A stretch of DNA of 36,352 bases from contig CAZEFW010000091.1 in assembly GCA_964511535.1 (NCBI GenBank), forward strand, positions 1 to 36,352, written 5' to 3'. A program made the position numbers and the translations under genes. Positions 15,364 to 24,844 of this stretch are shown here, piece after piece (position 1 is the stretch's first letter; every line of letters starts with the position of its first letter). The notes below the pieces were generated by a model. The model was not told the DNA's origin. It worked only from the letters and a program-made list of their open reading frames with translations, and did not search any database. Source of the DNA: CAZCFB01 sp964511535. GTDB lineage: Bacteria; Myxococcota_A; Polyangia; GCA-2747355; CAZCFB01.

Positions 15364-17967
15364 CTACTCCTTCTCCTCGCCCACCTTCTTCATCCACTTG
15401 CGGTACTGCTTCGTCTTGCGAAACGCCTTGTAGAGCGTGTCGTCGAAGTTGACCATCTTCAGCTCGAAGCGCTTCTCCAGCAGCTCGAACAGCTTGATCA
15501 CGTCGTCCCAGCGGCGGAGCTTGACCAGGGCGGTCAGCCGCGTGTCCTGGGCGGGCAGCAGCTCGGGCTCCAGCGCGCTGGCCCGGTCAGCCAGCTTGAG
15601 CGCGCGGCGGTACTTCTTGCGCTCCAGCCACACGCCGGCCTCCAGCACCTTGAGGTACGGATCGCCGCCCACGTGGCGGTCCAGCCGCCGGATCAGCTTG
15701 ATGGCCTGGCCGTACTTCTTCTTGAGGAAGAAGTGGTCGATGCCATGCAGCTGTACGCTCGGGTCCTTGGGGTGGAAGCGCCGCAGGTCCCTGAACGCTG
15801 CCATGTACTCGCTGTCCTGCTGCGACTCGGCGGCGGTGAGGCGCAGCACCAGGGCCAGCTTCTCGCGCTGCATCACCGCGGGCATGGCCTTGTAGTGGTC
15901 GAGCGCCTCGCGGTGCTTGCCGCCTCGCACCAGGGAGGTCAACTTCATCAACGCCCCGAGCTGCTCGCCCAGCGACGGCCCGCTGCCGAACAGCCGGTCG
16001 AAGAAGCCCTTCTTCGTCTCCCCCACCGCCAGCAGGAAGAAGCGCCGCGCCTGCTCGGACAGCAGCTCGCCGGAGGTGTAGTTGTAGATGTCCACCACCT
16101 TCACCGGCCCGGTGGGCAGCCGCTGCAGCACCATCTCGGCGTAGTTGATGCCGCCGCCCTCGTCGATGACCCTGAACAGAGCCCGCGGCTCCCCCTCCCC
16201 CCGCTTGACCCGGCGCAGCAGCTTGAACGAGCCGCCCTTTTTGACCTTGTCGACGTAGGTGTGTCCCCAGCTGGTGCCCGCCATGACGGCCTTGTCCCGG
16301 GCCCGCAGCGCCCCGGTGATGAAGTCCCGCCGGAACGAGGTGGGGGCTTTGACGCCCGCGGCAGCCCGCTGGATCATCAGCCCCGAGTGCAGCGTGTTGT
16401 TGAAGAAGGTCGGGTCATGCTTCTTGATGCTCTGCTCGAGGCGCGCCAGCACCAGCGCCACTGCCTGCTCGTTGGGCACGGCGGGCCCGTCCCCTGCCTC
16501 CATGACCCGGAGCTGCTTGCCGTTGAGCTTGGTGCCGGCGCTGCCCACCAGCCGCACATGGGTGGCGTCCACATCCAGCTGACCCAGGGCCGGATCCATC
16601 TCGACCCAGCGCCCCTCGAGCCAGAACTGCACCCAGCCGTGGGCCTCGAAGCGGCCGCTGTGGTCCCCGGTGTAGGTGATGCCGTCCACCTCCATGGCCG
16701 GGATGCCCACCGCCCGGGCCAGGGCGATGGTCAGCCGCGCGTGCTCGGAGCAGTCCCCGCTCATCTTGCGCAGGATCTGCAGCGCGTCTCCCTCGAAGGC
16801 GCGCTCCTTTTTCATCTTGTCGAAGACCCAGCGCACGATCTTCTCGGCGGCGGCACGCGGGGACTTGCTCTTGCCCACGATCTCGCGCGCCTTGCTCACC
16901 ATCTCCGGGTGGCGCGCCTGCACCAGCGGCGTCTCCTTGAGCGCGTGCAGCGCGTCGGCCGGCAGCCCTGCATCCGCCGCCGCCGCCCGGGCGCGCATGC
17001 GCGAATTCAGCTCCACCCGCACACCGTCGCCGTCCGCAGTCGTCTTGACCCATGGCCTGACGGCCACGTCAGCGGGCTTCAGCCCTGGCAGGTGCAGCAC
17101 GCAGCGCTCGATCCCGGCGGGATCGTCGTACCCCAGCGGGCGGTCCACCGCGATCTCGGACGACAGCAGATAGTCCCGCACCAGCTTGTTGTCCGTGGCC
17201 ACCCCCCGGGGCTCGGCGCGCATCACCATGCCGCCGCCCACGCCGAACTGAACCTCCCGCCCGCTGCCCAGCTCGTAGATGGTGTGCCGCGGCTCCTTGC
17301 CCTCGGAGCGCTCGCGCAGGTGGACCAGGCGGGTCTTGACCCCGGCCACGGTGCGCGGCTCGATGCGCTGGACCGACCAGCGGTTGCCCACCAGCCGCTG
17401 GTTGCGCGTGCTCCACCACTTGCTCTGGCCCTTCTGCCCCACCTTCACGCCGCGCATGCAGGCCAGGCGCACATGCAGGGTGTCCGCCAGGCCCACCCGC
17501 GGCCGGGGCACCGTGCGCTGGCGCTTGCCCGAGGCCGTCTCCGTCACCACCTCGAACTTGCCGCCCCTGAGCCGCTCGGTGACCTTGACCCCGGCGTCGC
17601 CCGAGCCGGCCTGCATCCAGGTGCCGAGCAGTTTGTGCGGCGGCCGCGCGTCGAACCACTCGCGAGAGCGCATCTTGTACGAGCGCCGCTTGCCCTCGAG
17701 GGTGACCGCGGTTTGCATGCTGTAGGCCAGCTCGAACACATTCTTGCCGCCGCGCTTTCGCAGGCCCATCTTGATATGGGCGTGGCCCACCTTCACGCCG
17801 TTGAGGTAGGCGCCGTACCACTCATCACTGGCCAGCTTCGCGAGGGGAAGGGCGCCGCGGCCGGCGGTGGCCGGCGTGGGCCAGCAGAGCAGGGGCGTCA
17901 ACAGCAGCAGCAGTGCGCGGCAGAGGGGGAGCTTTTTTGGCGAGGGAGGGCGCTCGGGCATGAACAC
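15364..17967 (-). CDS. Exported transglutaminase-like protein with TPR-like C terminus
   Basis: An 867-residue protein of the bacterial transglutaminase-core family. The N-terminal signal (about 1-35) follows a basic MPERPPSPKK segment, and ATG 17961 could be the start instead. Residues 50-330 are beta-rich. The transglutaminase core (about 340-480) has the triad Cys406 (MSGDCSEHARL), His443 (RFEAHGWVQF) and Asp458 (WVEMDPALG), so catalysis is likely: protein crosslinking or cleavage of amides in the periplasm. The last 250 residues contain helical repeats such as KKKYGQAIKLIRRLD and KKYRRALKLADRASALEP, resembling TPRs. It is the last of three minus-strand exported-protein genes (55-base gap) and is convergent with the MYXO-CTERM gene (8-base gap). 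Confidence 0.87.
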   Translation of the reverse strand: MFMPERPPSPKKLPLCRALLLLLTPLLCWPTPATAGRGALPLAKLASDEWYGAYLNGVKVGHAHIKMGLRKRGGKNVFELAYSMQTAVTLEGKRRSYKMRSREWFDARPPHKLLGTWMQAGSGDAGVKVTERLRGGKFEVVTETASGKRQRTVPRPRVGLADTLHVRLACMRGVKVGQKGQSKWWSTRNQRLVGNRWSVQRIEPRTVAGVKTRLVHLRERSEGKEPRHTIYELGSGREVQFGVGGGMVMRAEPRGVATDNKLVRDYLLSSEIAVDRPLGYDDPAGIERCVLHLPGLKPADVAVRPWVKTTADGDGVRVELNSRMRARAAAADAGLPADALHALKETPLVQARHPEMVSKAREIVGKSKSPRAAAEKIVRWVFDKMKKERAFEGDALQILRKMSGDCSEHARLTIALARAVGIPAMEVDGITYTGDHSGRFEAHGWVQFWLEGRWVEMDPALGQLDVDATHVRLVGSAGTKLNGKQLRVMEAGDGPAVPNEQAVALVLARLEQSIKKHDPTFFNNTLHSGLMIQRAAAGVKAPTSFRRDFITGALRARDKAVMAGTSWGHTYVDKVKKGGSFKLLRRVKRGEGEPRALFRVIDEGGGINYAEMVLQRLPTGPVKVVDIYNYTSGELLSEQARRFFLLAVGETKKGFFDRLFGSGPSLGEQLGALMKLTSLVRGGKHREALDHYKAMPAVMQREKLALVLRLTAAESQQDSEYMAAFRDLRRFHPKDPSVQLHGIDHFFLKKKYGQAIKLIRRLDRHVGGDPYLKVLEAGVWLERKKYRRALKLADRASALEPELLPAQDTRLTALVKLRRWDDVIKLFELLEKRFELKMVNFDDTLYKAFRKTKQYRKWMKKVGEEKE

Positions 17968-18022
17968 GAGCGTAGGAGGAGGTCAGGCCATCGGTCAACG
18001 CGGGGGCCGCGTCAGGCCCATG

Positions 18023-18793
18023 CTAACGGAGCGAGTTGTTCAGGTCGTAGCGATCCGTGAAGTCGTTGCCCTTGGGGTTGTGCACCACCACGGCCTTGAC
18101 CTTGTCGTTGCCGCGGCTCATCAGGCTGCGCAAAAATCCCTGGGGCATGCCCGACTCGTAGACGCCCAGCACGCGGGCCAGGCTCTCGCCGCGCTCGCCG
18201 ATGGGGGCGCAGGTGATGTAGCTGGTGCAGTTGCTGGCGTTGGGCGGCCGGCCGCCGGCGTAGACGAACTTGCCCAGCACCTTGGACGGGTTCTCACGCG
18301 CCTTGTCCAGGTACTTGTTGAGGTTGGTCATCTCCTTGTCGTTCAGCTCAACGAGCACGCTGACCTGCTCGCTGGAGCTCTTGCGCCACTCGGTGCGGCT
18401 CAGCCCCGTGATGCGCGAAAAGACCCACTGCTTGGTGTCGTTGCCCTGCTTGCCGGGAACGCGGGTGTACAGGTGGTGGAACCCGGAGCGCACGAAGAAC
18501 TCCACGACGTTCTTTCCGCCCAGCTTGAGGTACTGGGCCGTGTCGCGCATGTTCTTGACGCCGATGACCGGCTTTCCGTGTTTCTTGAACGACTTGAGCC
18601 GGTTCTGGCTGACGAATTGCTTGACCTGCCGATCGAAGCTGCTGTGCTTGGCAATCTGGGCCGTCCCGCGGCTCCGGACCTGTCGGTCCCGCAACCCACC
18701 CCAGCGATTATTCAGGTTGTTATTCTGCGCGTGTGCGGCAGCGCTGCCCATCAACACCACGAAGGCGAGGGCGAAAGAAATCCTATGGCGCAT
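18023..18793 (-). CDS. Exported His...Cys permuted-papain-like protein B
   Basis: A 256-residue protein starting at ATG 18793 (AGGAGACC upstream). Residues 1-22 form a Sec signal ending AAAHA. The mature N terminus has the basic motif LRDRQVRSRG, nearly the same as LRGRQVR in the protein at 19653-20810. The core has FHHLYT (His106, His107), a strand-helix segment (VELNDKEMTNL) and NCTSYITCAPIG (Cys189, Cys195), then a terminal strand (VKAVVVHNPKG). Protein A (3572-4951) aligns over this span with GHLHT and KCTNWVTTAPIG. The order and spacing suggest a permuted papain-like Cys hydrolase or acyltransferase; function unproven. It lies 21 bases downstream of the 18815-19456 gene and upstream of the transglutaminase gene. 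Confidence 0.6.
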   Translation of the reverse strand: MRHRISFALAFVVLMGSAAAHAQNNNLNNRWGGLRDRQVRSRGTAQIAKHSSFDRQVKQFVSQNRLKSFKKHGKPVIGVKNMRDTAQYLKLGGKNVVEFFVRSGFHHLYTRVPGKQGNDTKQWVFSRITGLSRTEWRKSSSEQVSVLVELNDKEMTNLNKYLDKARENPSKVLGKFVYAGGRPPNASNCTSYITCAPIGERGESLARVLGVYESGMPQGFLRSLMSRGNDKVKAVVVHNPKGNDFTDRYDLNNSLR

Positions 18794-18814
18794 GTTGGTC
18801 TCCTGTATGTCCCC

Positions 18815-19456
18815 TTATTTATTCGGTTTAAAGGTCTCGTGCAGGCGGATGACCGCCTCGTTGAGGATGGACGGCATGCCACGCTGGACCACGGCCAGCT
18901 GCTTGGCGCCGTTCATCGGCTTGTATACGGGTTCTTCCACATGGGGTGAGTCGGCCCACTTCCCCATCAGGATGTGCGCGTCGAGCCGCAGGGAGCGCAG
19001 CTTGTCGTAGCCGGGATCGCTGCGCGCCTTCTGCATGCTCCAGTCCAGGTCCTTGTTCACCACCTTCTTCTTTACTGTGTCGAACTTGGCCTTGGGCAGC
19101 AGCACCTCGGCGATGACGTTGCGGGTGGCGGCTCCGCGAGTGGCCTCGGCCTTGGCAAACTTGCGCGCGTCATGGCGCGTGCGGAACAGGTAGAATGCCT
19201 CGCCATACTGGCCGCCACCCTGGAAGAATCTGAATGTATTGCTCTTGTCAGTGATACGCTTGAGGCCGGCCCTGGAGGTGACGCGCCAGGTGCGGTAGTA
19301 CTCCTGCCCCTTGACCTTTACAGTGGGAAGGCGGTAACTACGCGGAATACCGCCCTTTGCGGCGCTCTTGGCGGCTCCGCCCGTGATTCGGGCCTCGGCC
19401 AGATGCGGAGTCGCAAGGCAAAGGAGCAGCGCAGTGATGAGTGCTTTGATTTTCAT
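18815..19456 (-). CDS. Exported protein with possible ADP-ribosyltransferase-like fold
   Basis: A 213-residue protein. The start MKIKAL (19456) is favoured by GGGA upstream; GTG/ATG further upstream (19468) is possible. Residues 1-21 form a Sec signal (ending LAEA). Next come YYRTWRV and QYGEAFYLFRTRHDARKFA, then NVIAEVLLPKAKFD. In ADP-ribosyltransferase-like families such as DUF3990 and HYD1-type toxins, a similar GxxFYLT-type strand and A..FA helix form the nucleotide pocket. I cannot locate a firm catalytic Glu; ILNEAVI near the C terminus is one candidate. It heads the minus-strand group with protein B and the transglutaminase, and diverges from the gene at 19653. An alternative is an unrelated alpha/beta domain. 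Confidence 0.45.
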   Translation of the reverse strand: MKIKALITALLLCLATPHLAEARITGGAAKSAAKGGIPRSYRLPTVKVKGQEYYRTWRVTSRAGLKRITDKSNTFRFFQGGGQYGEAFYLFRTRHDARKFAKAEATRGAATRNVIAEVLLPKAKFDTVKKKVVNKDLDWSMQKARSDPGYDKLRSLRLDAHILMGKWADSPHVEEPVYKPMNGAKQLAVVQRGMPSILNEAVIRLHETFKPNK

Positions 19457-19652
19457 TTTGTGTCCCATCGTGTTGGAATGACTGTTGCAACGTTGATGCC
19501 ATGACTATGACGAGCGGAACTCAAAGATTTCAGGTGGTTCAGTCCAGAACGGACCTATTCGAAGGTCGGAAAGTGGCAACCAGACCTTCCGATCAGTGTG
19601 CAGGTCTCGGAGGATCGCCGGAGACTCTGGACCCCAGGACGGAGCGTTGAAC

Positions 19653-20810
19653 ATGGCTGACAAAGGTTGGATCCAGGCACCTCACCCTCACATCAACCGG
19701 ATCCTCGCGGGCGCGATGATCTATATGGTGATCGCTGCTGTGGCGGCGCCTGCCCTGGCCGTACCCCCGCAGTACAAGCAGGTGCCCAACCGCAACGCCC
19801 AGAACCTGCGCGGCCGCCAGGTGCGCCCGGTCAAGCGCATGGTGCCGCCCACCCGGACCATGTCCAAAGCCAAGCCGGTGACCACCAAGACCAAGGCCAA
19901 GTCTGGCTGGAAGTTCTGGCGCAAGTCGGTCAAGCCCAACAAGCCGGCCAGCCAGGAAAAGAAGCCCGCCTCGAAGTCCGGCCGCATCAGCTGGCGCGAG
20001 ACCATCGCCAAGGCGCGCGAGGAGTTCCAGGTGTACCGCGGCGACCGGCTGGAGCGCTGGGCCAACCGGATGAAGGTGGGTCGCTCGGACTTCAACAAGA
20101 AGATGACGGTCAAGGAGAACCTGGCAGACCTGGTCAAGAAGGAGGGGATCGACCACTACTACGCCGACGTGGGAGGCAAGCAGGTGCTGCACGTGGTGGT
20201 GGACCTGGCCAAGGGCAAGGGGACCCGCGAGCCGCTGCGCCGGGTGCTGCGCCGGGTGGGCAACGAGACCATCGAGCTGAACTACAAGCAAGCCACCAAG
20301 AAGAACGTCTACGGCCATGTGGCCGTGCGCGTGGGCGACGGCGCCCTGTACGACCTGACCGGCTCGCGGGGCGTGGCCCAGCTGCCCAAGTTCATGGAGA
20401 AGACCCTGCAGGCCATCCGCGGCACGTCGAGCCTGACCTTTGCGCGCAAGCGCAGCCTGCGGCGCTTCATGGAGTCGCGCAAGGACAACGTCAGCAAGTC
20501 TGCCAGCGTCTACTTCGGCATGCTGTTCGAGGCCAAGCCGAAGGAGGTGCGCGAGACCCAGAAGATCTACAACAAGCGCATCAAGCAGGTGAAGGACTTC
20601 AGCGCCGGCGGCGGCGACGCCACCAAGGGCGTCTACTCCTGCGCCCAGTTCCTCACCGAGGACGTGCCGTTCTTCAACAAGCGCGGCATCGACAAGAACA
20701 TCGGCGCCAAGGGCACCGCCTCGGCCGCCCGCAAGTCCCCCGAGCTGCAGGCGGTGGTGGTCTACAAGATGCCGTCGGTGAACCAGGATCAGCTCAAGCA
20801 GTTCCCGTAG
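19653..20810 (+). CDS. Exported His...Cys permuted NlpC/P60-like protein C
   Basis: A 385-residue protein starting at ATG 19653 (GGAG upstream). GTG 19596 in frame lacks an RBS, and ATG 19716 would leave a bare signal. A hydrophobic segment (about 22-33, IYMVIAAVAAPALA) is likely a signal peptide or anchor. Next is the basic motif LRGRQVRPVKR and a Lys-rich linker with KSGWKFWRKSVKPNKP. The domain has VYGHVAVRVGDGALYDLTG (His222), a helix-rich insert and GVYSCAQFLTEDVPFF (Cys330). His-then-Cys with GH-xhxhG is the permuted NlpC/P60/LRAT/DUF4105 layout, typical of peptidoglycan amidases or acyltransferases. A terminal strand QAVVVYKMPS matches that in protein B. It is divergent from the 18815-19456 gene. 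Confidence 0.65.
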   Translation: MADKGWIQAPHPHINRILAGAMIYMVIAAVAAPALAVPPQYKQVPNRNAQNLRGRQVRPVKRMVPPTRTMSKAKPVTTKTKAKSGWKFWRKSVKPNKPASQEKKPASKSGRISWRETIAKAREEFQVYRGDRLERWANRMKVGRSDFNKKMTVKENLADLVKKEGIDHYYADVGGKQVLHVVVDLAKGKGTREPLRRVLRRVGNETIELNYKQATKKNVYGHVAVRVGDGALYDLTGSRGVAQLPKFMEKTLQAIRGTSSLTFARKRSLRRFMESRKDNVSKSASVYFGMLFEAKPKEVRETQKIYNKRIKQVKDFSAGGGDATKGVYSCAQFLTEDVPFFNKRGIDKNIGAKGTASAARKSPELQAVVVYKMPSVNQDQLKQFP

Positions 20811-20879
20811 GGGCGAGCTTCGCTCGCCGGCTTGAGGCTTGAGGCTTAAGGGGAGACGGTTGGGCGAGCTTCGCTCGCC
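20811..20879. repeat. Two copies of an 18-bp palindromic repeat
   Basis: GGGCGAGCTTCGCTCGCC occurs at 20811-20828 and again at 20862-20879. GGCGAGC and GCTCGCC form a 7-bp stem around TTC. The first copy begins directly after the stop codon of the 19653-20810 gene and could end or stabilise its transcript. A variant, GGGCTCGCTGCGCTCGCC, follows at 20921-20938. Confidence 0.65.
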
Positions 20880-20910
20880 TGGCTTGAGACTTGAGACTTG
20901 AGGCTTGGGG
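20829..20910. repeat. Period-7 tandem repeats of TTGAGGC/TTGAGAC
   Basis: GGCTTGAGGCTTGAGGCTTAAG (20829-20850) and GGCTTGAGACTTGAGACTTGAGGCTTG (20881-20907) are short tandem arrays with a 7-base period, one following each 18-bp palindrome. The arrangement is non-coding. Confidence 0.55.
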
Positions 20911-20960
20911 GTAAATGGTTGGGCTCGCTGCGCTCGCCACAGGCCTGGACCGCTCAACCG

Positions 20961-20978
20961 TCAACAGTCTACTGTCGA
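20961..20978. repeat. Second copy of the 828-841 type palindromic element
   Basis: TCAACAGTCTACTGTCGA matches 833-850 at 15 of 18 positions and is part of an inverted repeat (GTCAACAGT-CT-ACTGTCGAC). It sits in the same spacer as the GGGCGAGC palindromes. Confidence 0.4.
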
Positions 20979-21025
20979 CCCTGAACCGGCGCCGTTCTCC
21001 CTGAACCGCAACTCCGCCTCCATCA

Positions 21026-21053
21026 TTTTTTGTTTTTTGTTTTTTGTTTTTTG
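21026..21053. repeat. Tandem (TTTTTTG)4 repeat
   Basis: Four perfect copies of TTTTTTG end 15 bases before the ATG at 21069. Such a slippage-prone tract immediately upstream of a lipoprotein gene could change promoter spacing or simply be a T-rich terminator-like tract. No hairpin directly precedes it. Confidence 0.7.
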
Positions 21054-21068
21054 TTCTTAACTTCCCCC

Positions 21069-21710
21069 ATGCGCCTGACCATTATCCTCTCCGCCCTCAG
21101 CCTCTTGCCGCTCGCCGGCTGCGGCGAGGATGCTGACAACACTCTGTTCATCGCCTGCGTTCGCAGCACCGCCTGCGGGGTGCAGGCTTACACCAACGTC
21201 TCCAACTGCGTGGACGGCTACACCAAGCTGGCCTACCCCCAGGGCCGGGGGCCCGCGGTGGACGCCGTCTTCAAGTGCGTGGCCGGGGCGACCACCTGCG
21301 CCGCGGTCAAGGCGTGCCACGGCGAGGGCGGCAGCTGCGACAGCAGCTACACGGCCAGCTGCAACGGCGGCAAGGCCAAGTTCTGCGATCTGATCTCGCG
21401 CAAGACCTACACCCTCGATTGCTCGGGCGCCGGCATCTCATGCCAGGTGGACAAGTCCAACGCCTTCGCCGCCACCTGCACCGGCGGCGACACCACGCCC
21501 TCGCTCAACGCCACGGCCAGCTGCGACGGATCCCTGTGCCAGGGCACCGGCGAGAGCTGCGACGGCAACACCTTCGACGGCTGCAGCGGAGCGAAGCTCA
21601 AGGCGTGCCTGGACAAGCAGTGGGTTCTCATCGATTGCAAGTCCCTGGGCCTGGGCGACTGCTACACCTCGAGCTCCAACAACACCAGCTCCTGCGGTCT
21701 GCCCCTGTAG
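21069..21710 (+). CDS. Cys-rich lipoprotein of unknown function
   Basis: A 213-residue lipoprotein starting at ATG 21069, with lipobox LAGC (Cys17) after a short signal (RLTIILSALSLLPLAGC). The mature part contains about 20 Cys in scattered pairs, such as ACRST-AC-like and ATTCAAVKACHGEGGSCD, and repeats of SCDGxxxxGCSGxxxxAC type. This suggests a disulfide-rich surface protein, distinct from the five-repeat protein at 13799-15355. No clear Shine-Dalgarno is seen; the sequence just before the ATG is CTTAACTTCCCCC and a (TTTTTTG)4 tract lies 15 bases upstream. Possible leaderless or regulated expression is inference. It is followed by an unrelated conserved-looking gene 39 bases downstream. 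Confidence 0.78.
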   Translation: MRLTIILSALSLLPLAGCGEDADNTLFIACVRSTACGVQAYTNVSNCVDGYTKLAYPQGRGPAVDAVFKCVAGATTCAAVKACHGEGGSCDSSYTASCNGGKAKFCDLISRKTYTLDCSGAGISCQVDKSNAFAATCTGGDTTPSLNATASCDGSLCQGTGESCDGNTFDGCSGAKLKACLDKQWVLIDCKSLGLGDCYTSSSNNTSSCGLPL

Positions 21711-21749
21711 CCGGGATCTGCCGCCCCGGTTGTGGTATAGCCTCAACCC

Positions 21750-22307
21750 ATGCCGCTCGAATTCCACTCAATCAGTCACGGGGCCGTGCCGTTCGGCTTC
21801 TTCAACATCAAGACCGACATGTTGCTGCTGCAGAAGCGCTTCTTCTTCGCGCATCGCTTCTGCGAGGTGGTGAAGAACCTGGCGGCCGGGGGCGCCGGCT
21901 CGGAGAGCACCTTGCCGTGCTGGCGCATCGACCACCCGGCCATGATCGGTGACCTGCACGGCGCCATCCGCGGCGATTACCTCAAGGGCTTCATCGGCGC
22001 CACCTACGGCCGCTGGCCGTTTCCGAAGAAGAAGGCCGACTTCAAGCAGGACCCCGACGGTCACCAGACGCGGGAAGAGGTGGAGTCGCTAATCGAGCAT
22101 GTGAGCCTCGCCGAGGAGATCGTGGTGCGCTGGAACGCCCAGGTGGTGAGCCTGGACACCATGTCCTTCTCCGTGGAGGAGTTCGCGCGGCTGGTGGCCT
22201 ACGTGGACCGGGGCGGCCACCCCAGGTGGAGGGACGATCGCCGCCCGGACTATGTGGCGGACATGACCACCGCGCTTCAGCAGGCGTCCTCGCCGCTGCT
22301 GGGTTGA
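21750..22307 (+). CDS. Unknown protein upstream of ettA
   Basis: A 185-residue soluble protein without signal or membrane helix. The N-terminal MPLEFHSISHGAVPFGFFNIKTDMLL begins a compact alpha/beta stretch; aromatic residues and a WRIDHP motif (about residues 57-62) stand out, and IRGDYLKGFIGATYGRWPF follows. I do not recognise the family, although the conserved-looking motifs suggest an orphan family. The gene lies 54 bases upstream of ettA and shares its strand, so co-transcription is possible. A typical RBS is not evident. The start ATG 21750 is the first in frame after a possible promoter-like TTGTGGTATAG. Confidence 0.7.
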   Translation: MPLEFHSISHGAVPFGFFNIKTDMLLLQKRFFFAHRFCEVVKNLAAGGAGSESTLPCWRIDHPAMIGDLHGAIRGDYLKGFIGATYGRWPFPKKKADFKQDPDGHQTREEVESLIEHVSLAEEIVVRWNAQVVSLDTMSFSVEEFARLVAYVDRGGHPRWRDDRRPDYVADMTTALQQASSPLLG

Positions 22308-22361
22308 ATCAGAGCGCCCGCCCGCCGGGCGGGCTGACAGAACAAAGAAAGGGGAGCAGCC

Positions 22362-24037
<1,676 letters not shown>

Positions 24038-24041
<4 letters not shown>

Positions 24042-24844
24042 AGCTCGCCCTGGTCACCGGCGCCTCGTCCGGTATCGGGGCGGCAACGGCGCGGGCGCTG
24101 GCCGCGCAGGGCTACAGGGTGGTGCTCACCGCGCGGCGGCGCGAGGCCCTCGAGGCGGTGGCGGGCCAGCTGGGCGACGCAGCGGTGGTGGAGCCGTGCG
24201 ACGCTGGCGACGGGGACGCGGTGCTGAAGATGGCCGCCCGGGTGCGGCGCGAGCATGGCGCGCCCGACGTCATCGTCAACTCCGCCGGCGCCGGGCAGTG
24301 GAAGCGCATCGAGGACACCTCCCCCGACGAGGCGCAGGGCATGATGGCCGCGCCCTACTTCGCGGCGTTCAACGTGACCCACGCGTTCATGGCCGACATG
24401 CTGGCCCGGGGGGCCGGGGTGGTGATCCACGTGGGATCCCCGGTGTCGATCATGACCTGGCCGCACTGCCCGGGATACGCCGCGGCTCGCTGGGCCCTGC
24501 GCGGGCTGCACGAGGCCCTGTGCGACGACCTGGCCGGAACGGGCGTGCACAGCTGCCACGTGGTCTTCGGCAAGGTGTCCACCGGGTACTTTGACGCCAA
24601 CCCCGACTCGGAGGACAAGATCCCGGGCATCGGCAGCCTGATCCGCACCAGCACCCCCGAGCAGTGCGCCCGGGTGATCCTGCGGACCATCGCGCGGCCC
24701 CGGCGGCAGGTGCTCTACCCGCTGATGTTGCGGGTGTTCGCCTGGGTCTACGCGCTGCTGCCCTGGCCCACGCGGTGGCTGGTGCGGCGCACCGGCGCCC
24801 GGCGGCAGCTCAGTCCACCAGGGCGTGGAAAACCCCCAGGCTGA
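24038..24844 (+). CDS. Short-chain dehydrogenase/reductase-like protein with altered catalytic Lys
   Basis: A 268-residue Rossmann protein of the SDR superfamily starting at GTG 24038 inside the ettA stop. The dinucleotide-binding TGASSGIG lies near residue 7, NSAG replaces the usual NNAG, and the SDR Ser is in HVGSPVS. The usual YxxxK active site reads YAAAR (GYAAARWALRGL), so the catalytic Lys is Arg. Classical SDRs need Lys to bind cofactor ribose and lower the Tyr pKa, so activity may be reduced or changed. The C terminus has a hydrophobic segment (RVFAWVYALLPWP) that may bind membrane or lipid. The last 35 bases overlap convergently with the outer-membrane protein gene. Confidence 0.85.

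Noticed and set aside
15262..18060. Plus-strand open frame of 932 codons opposite the transglutaminase gene
   Set aside because: It is an antisense shadow created by high third-position GC. It has no family features and is rich in Leu/Gly/Ala/His, whereas the minus strand has a clear catalytic triad.
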